From contig CAWBXO010000001.1 of the NCBI GenBank assembly GCA_963792785.1, positions 62,001 to 126,000 on the forward strand: DNA of 64,000 nucleotides, in the 5' to 3' direction. Positions 39,589-49,885 of the stretch are shown piece by piece. This stretch comes from CAWIMX01 sp963792785 (lineage in GTDB: Bacteria; Acidobacteriota; Vicinamibacteria; Vicinamibacterales; CAVVIG01). Under the pieces are notes generated by a model. It ran no database searches, was not told the origin of the DNA, and saw only the letters and a list, made by a program, of their open reading frames with translations. Every line of letters begins with the position of its first letter. The stretch's first letter is position 1. The position numbers and the translations under genes are program-made.

Positions 39589-39885
39589 ATGTTCATCCTG
39601 GACTCCCTGTTCGTCAGCGGCCTGCGATTCGTGCTCGACAAGGTCGCGGTCGCCGCCGACGCCGACCAGGACGACGACACCCGCCTGCGGGAATCGTTGC
39701 ACGAGGCGCAGGTGCGGCTGGAGACCGGCGCCATCACGGAGCGGGAGTACGTGGCAATCGAGCGGCAGATTCTCGACGAAGTGAACGCCGTGCGTCGCCG
39801 CCGCCACGGCGACGGGCCTTCAGCCGTCGGCGCCTACAAGGTGACGGGCGCCGACGTGCGGGTACTCGATGGCGACGAAGACTAA
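39589..39885 (+). CDS. gvpG: Gas vesicle protein GvpG
   Basis: This 98-residue protein has FILDSLFVSGLRFVLDKVA, then a charged helical part containing LRESLHEAQVRLETGAITEREYVAIERQILDEVNAV, the GvpG pattern of a hydrophobic start and a short-coiled acidic region. It sits between two GvpF/L genes, as in other gvp clusters, and overlaps the next gene by 17 bases. Confidence 0.87.
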   Translation: MFILDSLFVSGLRFVLDKVAVAADADQDDDTRLRESLHEAQVRLETGAITEREYVAIERQILDEVNAVRRRRHGDGPSAVGAYKVTGADVRVLDGDED

Positions 39886-40645
39886 TCCACGAACGGTCAC
39901 GTATGTCTACTGCGTGATCCAGGCCCGGGAGGTCTTCGCGCTGCCGCGGTCCGCTGAGGGGCTGCCGGGATTTGGCCGGCCCCGTCTCATCGACGGGGGA
40001 CCCAAACGGCTGCTGGTGGTGGCCGATGCGCCACGCGCGCAATACGGCGCCGACGCGATCAGGCGCGGACTGGGGGACCTGGACTGGGTGTCCCGCTGCG
40101 CCGTGGCGCACGCCTCCATGGTCGAAGCGTGCCTGCCGGCGCAGGCGGTCGTGCCGATGAAACTGTTCACGATCTTCGAGACCGACGATCGGGCCGTGTC
40201 CGATCTCGCCCGCAACCGCGCGCTCGCGCGCGCGCTGCGCCGGGTCAGCGGACGCGTGGAGTGGGGCGTGCGCATTCGGTACGGTCGCCAGGCGGCTCCG
40301 CGCCCGATCGGCGCGCGCCCGCGCACCGGCGCGCAGTACCTGTCGGCCAAGCGGAGCGCCCTGGCCCTGGCCAAACGCGAGGCGGGCCGCGTCGCGGCCC
40401 AGGCCGATCAGGCGTTTCGGTACCTCGCCACCCACGCCGTCGCGTCCGCCCGTCAGACCCTGCCCGCGCAGGGTACGAAGCGTGCGGAAGCGCGGCTCGT
40501 CCTCGACGCCGCCTTCCTCGTGAACGCGGGCCCGGCGCGCCCATTCCGCGCCGCAGTGAAACGTCTGGACAAGGACCTCACGGCGCAAGGGTACCGCGTC
40601 GAAGTAACGGGACCCTGGCCGGCCTACAACTTCATCGAGTCATGA
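39869..40645 (+). CDS. gvpL: Gas vesicle protein GvpF/GvpL, second paralogue
   Basis: This 258-residue protein has YVYCVIQAREV near the start, VVPMKLFTIFETD in the middle and the family ending VTGPWPAYNFIES. It differs clearly from the first paralogue, so it is not a recent duplication. The stop overlaps the next start (ATGA). Confidence 0.88.
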   Translation: MATKTNPRTVTYVYCVIQAREVFALPRSAEGLPGFGRPRLIDGGPKRLLVVADAPRAQYGADAIRRGLGDLDWVSRCAVAHASMVEACLPAQAVVPMKLFTIFETDDRAVSDLARNRALARALRRVSGRVEWGVRIRYGRQAAPRPIGARPRTGAQYLSAKRSALALAKREAGRVAAQADQAFRYLATHAVASARQTLPAQGTKRAEARLVLDAAFLVNAGPARPFRAAVKRLDKDLTAQGYRVEVTGPWPAYNFIES

Positions 40646-40908
40646 CCCGGCCGCGCGGTCGCCGGACGACCCGTCGGGTGGGAACGCGCCGCCAGGTGGC
40701 CGACGTGGTCCTCGACGCACCGGACGTGTCCCTGCTCGACATCGTGGATCACGTCCTGGACCAGGGTGTCGTGCTGTCAGGCGAGGTGGTCCTGGGCCTC
40801 GCCGACGTGGACCTCATCTACCTTCGCGTGCAGGCCATTCTCACATCGGCTGACCGCCTGCTCGGCGCGCCGCACCGTCGGTCGCCGCGCCAGCGCTCGG
40901 AGGGCTGA
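40642..40908 (+). CDS. GvpA/J/M-family protein, third copy
   Basis: This 88-residue protein has the GvpA-fold segment VSLLDIVDHVLDQGVVLSGEVVLGLADVDLIYLRVQAILTSADRLL between basic ends (RPRGRRTTRRVGTRRQ before, HRRSPRQRS after). It could be GvpM- or GvpJ-like; the sequence does not decide. Coupled to the preceding gvpL by ATGA overlap. Confidence 0.82.
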   Translation: MTRPRGRRTTRRVGTRRQVADVVLDAPDVSLLDIVDHVLDQGVVLSGEVVLGLADVDLIYLRVQAILTSADRLLGAPHRRSPRQRSEG

Positions 40909-40915
40909 ACGCATC

Positions 40916-41587
40916 ATGGCGCTGCGTGTCTATGCGATCGTCCCTCGGGACACCCGCCTCGGCGTCCCGGCCAGCGCGTGGCGGCCGCGTCTGCGGATCG
41001 TCCGCGGCCGGGCCGCGGCCGCCGTCGTGGCCAACGGCCGACGCGCGCCGGCGGTGACGCCGGCGGCGCTCCGGTCGCACGATCGGATCGTGCGCCGCAT
41101 CGCTGCCGCGGTGCCAGCGCTCCTGCCTGTCAGATTCGGCACGGTCTTCGAATGTGATCAGGATGTGGTGGAGGCGCTGGGCCGGACCCACGGTTGGCGA
41201 TCGGCGCTGCGCGCCGTCGCCCATCGCGAGCAGATGACGCTGCGCGTGTTCCAGACCGCCGGGACAGCGCGGCCGATGCCGCCCCCGACCCGCCGGCCGC
41301 GATCGGGAACGGCCTACCTCCGCCAGCGGGCGGCGAGCCTGGTCGACGCCCGCCGGGCACCGGAGCTCGATCCGTTGCGACGCGCATTTCGATCGATTGT
41401 CGTCGGCGAGCGAATCAAGCGGCACGATCGCGATACCCTGGCGCTGACGGCCTACCACCTCATCAAGCGCGGCGCGGCCGCCGACTACCGGCGCGTGCTC
41501 GAAGCCGAGAGCGCAAGGCTGGGCGTTCGGATCCTGGCGAGCGGGCCCTGGCCGCCGTACGCGTTCGCGCCGGAGATCGGTCAATGA
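40916..41587 (+). CDS. Gas vesicle protein GvpF/GvpL, third paralogue
   Basis: This 223-residue protein begins MALRVYAIVPRDTRLG, has LLPVRFGTVFECD and ends SGPWPPYAFAPE, all GvpL/F positions. It is the shortest and most diverged of the three copies. The stop overlaps the gvpK ATG. Confidence 0.82.
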   Translation: MALRVYAIVPRDTRLGVPASAWRPRLRIVRGRAAAAVVANGRRAPAVTPAALRSHDRIVRRIAAAVPALLPVRFGTVFECDQDVVEALGRTHGWRSALRAVAHREQMTLRVFQTAGTARPMPPPTRRPRSGTAYLRQRAASLVDARRAPELDPLRRAFRSIVVGERIKRHDRDTLALTAYHLIKRGAAADYRRVLEAESARLGVRILASGPWPPYAFAPEIGQ

Positions 41588-42000
41588 GCCGCGCGCCCCG
41601 GTCGCCTCGGCGCACGGCCACGCGGCGGGCCCGGCCGCGCCGGCCGGTGCGGGTCCCGAAGGGCGTCCGTGTCCTCTCGGCGGAGGACCTCGGGGCGCTG
41701 CGCGACGAGCTCGAGCGGGGCTTTCCGGAACGGCATCCGGCCCGATGGAACGCGGACCCGGAGGACGCGCAGCGCGCGCTGGCCAAGCTCGTGCTGACAC
41801 TCGTCGAATTCCTCAGAAAGCTCATGGAGCGTCAGGCGGTCCGCCGGATGGAGCGCCGCACGCTCTCGGCCGCCGAGGTCGAGAACATTGGCCTGGCATT
41901 GATGCGTCTCGAGGAGACGATTGGCCAGATTGGCGAGCGCTTCGGCCTGACCCCCGAGGATCTGCAGCTCGATCTGGGTCCGCTTGGCCGGCTGATGTGA
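41584..42000 (+). CDS. gvpK: Gas vesicle protein GvpK with basic N-terminal extension
   Basis: This 138-residue protein has the GvpK core (DPEDAQRALAKLVLTLVEFLRKLMERQAVRRMERRTLSAAEVENIGLALMRLEE, with ending LQLDLGPLGRL). About 30 residues rich in Arg and Pro precede the core. Last gene of the cluster, convergent with the hybrid kinase gene. Confidence 0.9.
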   Translation: MSRAPRSPRRTATRRARPRRPVRVPKGVRVLSAEDLGALRDELERGFPERHPARWNADPEDAQRALAKLVLTLVEFLRKLMERQAVRRMERRTLSAAEVENIGLALMRLEETIGQIGERFGLTPEDLQLDLGPLGRLM

Positions 42001-42013
42001 GCCGCCGTGGGAC

Positions 42014-45493
<3,480 letters not shown>

Positions 45494-45531
45494 CCTGCGC
45501 TCCAATTTCATAACGGGTTCATTCCGAGAAC

Positions 45532-45545
45532 GCAAGGACAATGCC
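45532..45545 (-). promoter_or_regulatory. Sigma-54-like site upstream of hybrid kinase
   Basis: On the minus strand: GGCAT-tgtcc-TTGC, one mismatch, GG-N10-GC spacing; ends 39 bases before the ATG at 45493. Faces the divergent site at 45677. Confidence 0.5.
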
Positions 45546-45676
45546 GCTTGAACGGCAGAGCTGGCCGCTTGTAAGAAATCCAGACACACCCGGCCACGCC
45601 AGCACTATTGGGGGAGGGCGGCCGCGGCGCAAGTGACCGCGCGCGGCGCGCGCGCTGCCTGACGCGCCACGACCGT

Positions 45677-45690
45677 GGCAGGAATTGTGC
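45677..45690 (+). promoter_or_regulatory. Sigma-54-like site upstream of mini-protein gene
   Basis: TGGCAG-gaatt-GTGC followed by A: two mismatches in the core, GG-N10-GC spacing kept; 47 bases before the ATG at 45737. Weaker than the others, but in the same position relative to a paralogue of the gene at 28266. Confidence 0.4.
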
Positions 45691-45736
45691 ACCGTCCGTC
45701 GCCGGCTTCAAGACCGGCATCACTTGAGGAGGTTCG

Positions 45737-46018
45737 ATGAGGACTGAGCAGAATCGCGTCGTGCCCCATGCCACCCACCGTTCGCTCCTGCCGACCGATC
45801 GCCGCGACGTCCCGGCGCGCAAGGCGCTGCTGCGCCGCGTGCGCAGCGAATTCGGCGAAATGCCAGGGCTGAACCTGTCGTTACCGCAGGCCGCCCTGCT
45901 GTTCGGCCTGCCGCTCGACACCTGCGCCAGCGTACTCCACGTCCTGACGGAGGAGCGGTTCCTTCGACAGGCCGCGAACGGCCAGTTCGTCATGCGGTCG
46001 ATGTCCCCGGATCGTTGA
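45737..46018 (+). CDS. Winged-helix-like mini-protein, conserved hypothetical (paralogue of 28266-28523)
   Basis: This 93-residue protein with GAGGAGG upstream has a predicted HTH and wing (LSLPQAALLFGLPLDTCASVL, then LTEERFLRQAANGQFVMRS). It shares the TCxxxLxxLxxxRFLxxxxxGxF frame with the protein at 28266-28523, so the two belong to one family. The basic N-terminus differs. Confidence 0.7.
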   Translation: MRTEQNRVVPHATHRSLLPTDRRDVPARKALLRRVRSEFGEMPGLNLSLPQAALLFGLPLDTCASVLHVLTEERFLRQAANGQFVMRSMSPDR

Positions 46019-46044
46019 GGCCGACCGGCGCGGGCGTTCGCGCG

Positions 46045-46521
46045 TCAGGGGGCGGGCTGCGGGGCCGGAAGGTATTGCAGGTCGCCCTTTCCTCCTCGCA
46101 ACCACACCTTCTCGTAGAGCCGCTCCAGGCTGTCGCGCGTGACGGCGCGCAGCGCCACCTTGTTGGCCAGCTCTTCGGTCTGCAGGTAGGGATGGTGGGA
46201 GAAGATCCACACATGCCCGAGTTCGTGCGCGACGGCCGCGTCCAGCTCGTCTGGGGCGAGCTCGTCGAGGAACGCCGCGTCGAAGACCAGGGTGAAGGCC
46301 TCGGGATGGTCCACGCTGCGGCCAACCGACGCGTCCCGGTCGTTGGCGCCGATCGAGACGACGACCGTGTCCTCGATGGCCAGGCGCGCCTTGAGGACCT
46401 CGACGGTCTGCTGCACTCGCTGCGCGCGGAGCAGGCGGCCGTCGGCGCCGGCCGCGCGTGTGGACACGGCGCTACTGAGTACGGCAAGCGCCGACAGCCA
46501 GAAGAGAAGACGCGTGCTCAT
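46045..46521 (-). CDS. Exported small zinc-metallopeptidase-like protein (HExxH)
   Basis: This 158-residue protein has a signal peptide (cleavage after TRAA) and a HELGH zinc-binding motif in DAAVAHELGHVWIFSHH. It is shorter than M48 peptidases and lacks their membrane helices. A third ligand could be one of the acidic residues in LQTEELANK. The protease activity is inferred only from the motif. No sigma-54-like site precedes it. Confidence 0.7.
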   Translation of the reverse strand: MSTRLLFWLSALAVLSSAVSTRAAGADGRLLRAQRVQQTVEVLKARLAIEDTVVVSIGANDRDASVGRSVDHPEAFTLVFDAAFLDELAPDELDAAVAHELGHVWIFSHHPYLQTEELANKVALRAVTRDSLERLYEKVWLRGGKGDLQYLPAPQPAP

Positions 46522-46694
46522 GAAACGGTGATGCGAACCGTACCATGAGCGGTGCGTCTAGTAAAGCCCGGCCGCTTCCCGCGTGCGCTTGAGCGAAAAA
46601 ACTTCTAGGGTCCTCTGAAAACCTTCCCGACAACATCGTGCCCGCGTGTGGATGACGCACCGAATGGCCGAACGAATGCGCGATCGGCGTGCGT

Positions 46695-46708
46695 GGCACC
46701 CTTCTTGG
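46695..46708 (+). promoter_or_regulatory. Sigma-54-like site upstream of secreted repeat protein
   Basis: TGGCAC-ccttc-TTGG: the -24 element is exact and the last base of the -12 differs (GG instead of GC); 22 bases before the ATG at 46731. Confidence 0.4.
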
Positions 46709-46730
46709 AAAGCGATCCTGCGGAGGTTAG

Positions 46731-47231
46731 ATGATGACATCAACGAAGTCGGTCACTCGCATGGTCGCCGTGATGGCGGCGACGGCGCTCGTCGGATTCG
46801 GATCGCAGGCATTCGCCCAGTCGGGGAGCGGCCAGAGCCGCCAGCCCGACCAGCAGCAGACCCGGCAACAGCGCCAGACGGAACAGACGAAGATGGCGAA
46901 GGGCGATCTGATGAGCGTCGATGCCGACGCCAAGACGCTGACGATTCGTGACGCGGATGGGACGTCGATGGAGTTCAAGTACACCGACGCCACGAAGGTC
47001 ACCGGATCGCAGCGGGGCGTCGCCGGTCTCGCCACGATGAGCGGCGAGTCGGTCACCATCCACTACCGTCAGCAGGCGATGGACAAGGTCGCGACCGAGA
47101 TCGGCGTCGGGACGGACGCGGGCTCGAACGCGAATCGGCCCACCCAGCGGCCGAACGCGCCGGGCACCACGCCGGGCACCACGCCGGGCGCGACGCCGGG
47201 CACCACGCCGGACGCCACGCCGGGCCGGTAG
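46731..47231 (+). CDS. Secreted protein with Pro-Gly-Thr repeat tail
   Basis: This 166-residue protein has a signal peptide (cleavage after AFAQ), a Gln/Arg-rich linker, a small beta-strand domain (residues about 55-115: LMSVDADAKTLTIRDADG) and a C-terminal tail of PGTT/PGAT repeats. GGAGG lies upstream. I do not recognise a named family; the central part resembles small beta-barrel domains of exported proteins, of unknown function. Confidence 0.7.
   Translation: MMTSTKSVTRMVAVMAATALVGFGSQAFAQSGSGQSRQPDQQQTRQQRQTEQTKMAKGDLMSVDADAKTLTIRDADGTSMEFKYTDATKVTGSQRGVAGLATMSGESVTIHYRQQAMDKVATEIGVGTDAGSNANRPTQRPNAPGTTPGTTPGATPGTTPDATPGR
47165..47226 (+). repeat. 12-base coding tandem repeat (about five units)
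   Basis: About five copies of ACCACGCCGGGC with small variation encode the PGTT/PGAT/PDAT repeats at the end of the secreted protein. Such repeats can change copy number by slippage. Confidence 0.7.
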
Positions 47232-47245
47232 CCTTCCCGTCGCCC

Positions 47246-47282
47246 CAGGGGGACCCGGGCATTGTGGATCCGGGTCCCCCTG
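47246..47282. terminator. Strong bidirectional hairpin between convergent units
   Basis: A perfect 13-bp inverted repeat (CAGGGGGACCCGG / CCGGGTCCCCCTG, 11-base loop) lies between the secreted-protein gene and the end of the long exopolysaccharide operon. No T-run. Confidence 0.65.
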
Positions 47283-47300
47283 CGTCTGGTGTGTCTCGAC

Positions 47301-48617
47301 CTACCAGCACAATCCGCGATAGTCGGCGCGCCAGGTGAACCCGGCCATCGGGACACGGACCAGATCGATCACGACTTGATCCGGCCGCGTGCGGGCGAGC
47401 GCTTCGGCGAATTCCTTGGACTGGTTGCCGACGACGATGACGTCGGCCTCGGACACGACCTCGTGGACGTCCTGGCTGAGCAGGGACGAGAGGTGCGGAA
47501 TCTGCCGCTCGATGTAGTCCTTGTTCGCGCCGACCAGGCGCGCGAGCGAGACGTTCTTGTCGTAGATCCGCAGCTCGCAGCCCTTGCCAAGCAGGGCCTC
47601 GGCGAGAATCACGATCGGGCTTTCACGCAGGTCGTCGGTCCCGGCCTTGAAACTGAAGCCGAGCAGCCCCACCCGCTTCTTCCCCGTGTCGAGCACCTCC
47701 GCGATGGCGCGCTCGATCTGCAGGCGGTTGCTCGGGAGGATCGAGGACAGCACCGGCGTCTCCACGTCCAGTTCACGCGCCCGGTACTGCAGGGCGCGGA
47801 CATCCTTCGGCAGGCACGATCCCCCGAACGCAAAGCCGGGCTTGAGGTAGTAGGGCGACAGGTTCAGCTTGTGGTCCTGGCAGAAGATGTCCATCAATTC
47901 GTGGCTGTCGACCCCCACGCGCTTGCACACGTTTCCGATCTCGTTCGCGAAGCAGACCTTGAGCGCATGCCACGCGTTGCTCGTGTACTTCACCAGCTCG
48001 GCCGTGCGGATGCTGGTGCTCACCAGCGGCGCGTCGATGGCGGCATAGAGGGCCATCGTGCCGCTGGCGTCGGCCGCGTGGTTGTGGCCCACGAGCGTGA
48101 GCGGCGGATGCCGGAAGTCGTTCACCGCCGTGCCTTCACGCAGGAACTCGGGGTTGACCGACACGCCGAAGCCGTCGCCGTACCGCTTGCCGGACGCGCG
48201 CTCGATCGCCGGGATGACGATGCCGTGTGTCGTGCCGGGAAGGACCGTGCTCCGCACGACCACGACGTGGTACGCGTTCTTGTCGCGCAGCGCGCAGCCG
48301 ATTTGCTCAGACACGCGCTCGAGGTACGACAGATCCAGGCTGCCGTTCCTGCGGCTCGGCGTGCCGACGCACACCAGGGACACGTCGGTGTCGCGGACCG
48401 CCGCCACCGTGTCGGTCGTCGCGCGCAGCCGCCCGGCCGCGACGCCGTCGGCGATCAGTTCGGGCAGGCCCGGCTCGACGATGGGACTGCGCCCGGCGCT
48501 CACCATGGCGACTTTTTCGGGGTTCGCGTCGAGGCCTGTCACCGTGTGGCCTTCAGCCACGAGCGCCGCCGCCGAGACGCTGCCGACATATCCGAGACCG
48601 AAGATCGAGACGTTCAT
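47301..48617 (-). CDS. algD: Nucleotide-sugar 6-dehydrogenase, GDP-mannose dehydrogenase (AlgD)-like
   Basis: This 438-residue enzyme has an N-terminal NAD-binding GLGYVGS motif and the catalytic-cysteine segment GFAFGGSCLPKDVRAL, preceded by FCQDHKLNLSPYYLKP, which matches AlgD more closely than UDP-glucose dehydrogenases. The C-terminal half has LLGFSFKAGTDDLRESP. It makes a sugar nucleotide uronic acid, probably GDP-mannuronate. It is the last gene of the exopolysaccharide operon and overlaps the preceding glycosyltransferase by 4 bases. Confidence 0.9.
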   Translation of the reverse strand: MNVSIFGLGYVGSVSAAALVAEGHTVTGLDANPEKVAMVSAGRSPIVEPGLPELIADGVAAGRLRATTDTVAAVRDTDVSLVCVGTPSRRNGSLDLSYLERVSEQIGCALRDKNAYHVVVVRSTVLPGTTHGIVIPAIERASGKRYGDGFGVSVNPEFLREGTAVNDFRHPPLTLVGHNHAADASGTMALYAAIDAPLVSTSIRTAELVKYTSNAWHALKVCFANEIGNVCKRVGVDSHELMDIFCQDHKLNLSPYYLKPGFAFGGSCLPKDVRALQYRARELDVETPVLSSILPSNRLQIERAIAEVLDTGKKRVGLLGFSFKAGTDDLRESPIVILAEALLGKGCELRIYDKNVSLARLVGANKDYIERQIPHLSSLLSQDVHEVVSEADVIVVGNQSKEFAEALARTRPDQVVIDLVRVPMAGFTWRADYRGLCW

Positions 48618-49885
48618 GGTTCACCGACGGCCGGCATCGGCCGGGCCAGGGAAGGCCGCGCACCGGTCATCGGGCGGGCGGCACGGGTTTCCATCAGCGC
48701 ATCGTCCAGACGGTCGGCGACCGCCGACCAGTCGTACCGTTCGACGACGCGCGCGCGCGCGGAGGTGGCAAGCCGTTGCCGATACGCCGGATCGCGCAGC
48801 ACCCGCAGCACGGCGCGGCAGAACGCGGGAGCCTCGTCGGCAATCGAGACGTGTTCGCCCGGCGTGAGGGGCAGGCCCTCGGCGCCGATGCGCGTGGACA
48901 CGACCGCCTTGCCCATGGCCATCGCCTCGAAGATCTTGAGCCGCGTGCCGCCGCCGATCCGAAGCGGCACGATGTACGCGGCGGCGCGCGCGATGTACGG
49001 ACGGACGTCGGGCACGCCGCCGGTCACCTCGACTCCGGGTTCGGCGGCCAGGCGGCGCACGGCCGGCGTCGGCGCGCGACCGACGATGGTCAGATGCGCC
49101 CGGGGTTCCTCCGCGCGAATGAGGGGAAGGATCTCCGCGCAGAAAAAGCGCATCGCGTCTTCGTTGGGGAGCCAGTCCATGGATCCCGTAAACACGATTT
49201 CCGGTCCCGCGTCGGGTGCGGCCTGCGGTCTGAAGTAGTCGGTGTCGACACCCGTCGGCACGACCCTGGCCGGACGGCGCAGCGCGCCCGGATACAGCCG
49301 CTCAATCGTTTCGGCGTCGGCGTCCGACACGGTCAGCACCGTGTCGAATCGCGCGATCGTCCGTCGCTCGAATCGCAGCATGCGGCGGTGCTGCGCGCCG
49401 TAGAGCCACCGCCACGGCGCGCGCGGGTGCGTGTCGCGGTGCCGCCGCCAGATCTCAGCCTCGACGTTGTGCGTGAAGAGCGCGGCCGGGCACGGCAGAT
49501 CGCGGGGCAGGTTCACCGCCGGCACGAGAAAGTCGCAGACGACGAGATCGAACCCGCCGCGCGCGAGCTCGTCTTCGACAGCCGCCCGATACGCGCGCGA
49601 TCGGTACTTGGCTACGGCGTACGGGACGGGATCGGCGAGATGCGCGGCCGCGTCGGCGTAGAAGCGCCACGAGCCCTTCGCCGGATCGGTGCGCGGCACG
49701 GTGACCACGCGCGAGGCCACCTCGTGCATATCCCGGATGCGGCCCGCAGGAGTGCCGGGCTCGGCGAACGCCACATAGGTGATCTCGTGGCGCCGCGCGA
49801 GGTGGCGCATCAGGTGCCACGTGCGCAGCCGGCCTCCCTTATCGAGCGGCAGCAGCAGGTCCGACTTCAACCACAGCAGACGCAT
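48614..49885 (-). CDS. GT4 sugar transferase (PEP-CTERM/EpsH-locus type)
   Basis: This 423-residue GT-B enzyme begins MRLLWLKSDLLLPLDKGG, a pattern I associate with the sugar transferase of exosortase/EpsH loci, and has a typical C-terminal donor site (TRLKIFEAMAMGKAVVST). The ATG at 49885 lies inside the end of asnB (47-base overlap). Confidence 0.85.
   Translation of the reverse strand: MRLLWLKSDLLLPLDKGGRLRTWHLMRHLARRHEITYVAFAEPGTPAGRIRDMHEVASRVVTVPRTDPAKGSWRFYADAAAHLADPVPYAVAKYRSRAYRAAVEDELARGGFDLVVCDFLVPAVNLPRDLPCPAALFTHNVEAEIWRRHRDTHPRAPWRWLYGAQHRRMLRFERRTIARFDTVLTVSDADAETIERLYPGALRRPARVVPTGVDTDYFRPQAAPDAGPEIVFTGSMDWLPNEDAMRFFCAEILPLIRAEEPRAHLTIVGRAPTPAVRRLAAEPGVEVTGGVPDVRPYIARAAAYIVPLRIGGGTRLKIFEAMAMGKAVVSTRIGAEGLPLTPGEHVSIADEAPAFCRAVLRVLRDPAYRQRLATSARARVVERYDWSAVADRLDDALMETRAARPMTGARPSLARPMPAVGEP

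Noticed and set aside
46045..46521. Full M48 (HtpX-like) peptidase
   Set aside because: It has HELGH but is only 158 residues with a signal peptide and lacks the helices and third-ligand region of M48; kept only as metallopeptidase-like.
47165..47226. Possible CRISPR-like array
   Set aside because: Units are contiguous 12-base repeats with no spacers and they encode a PGTT protein tail.
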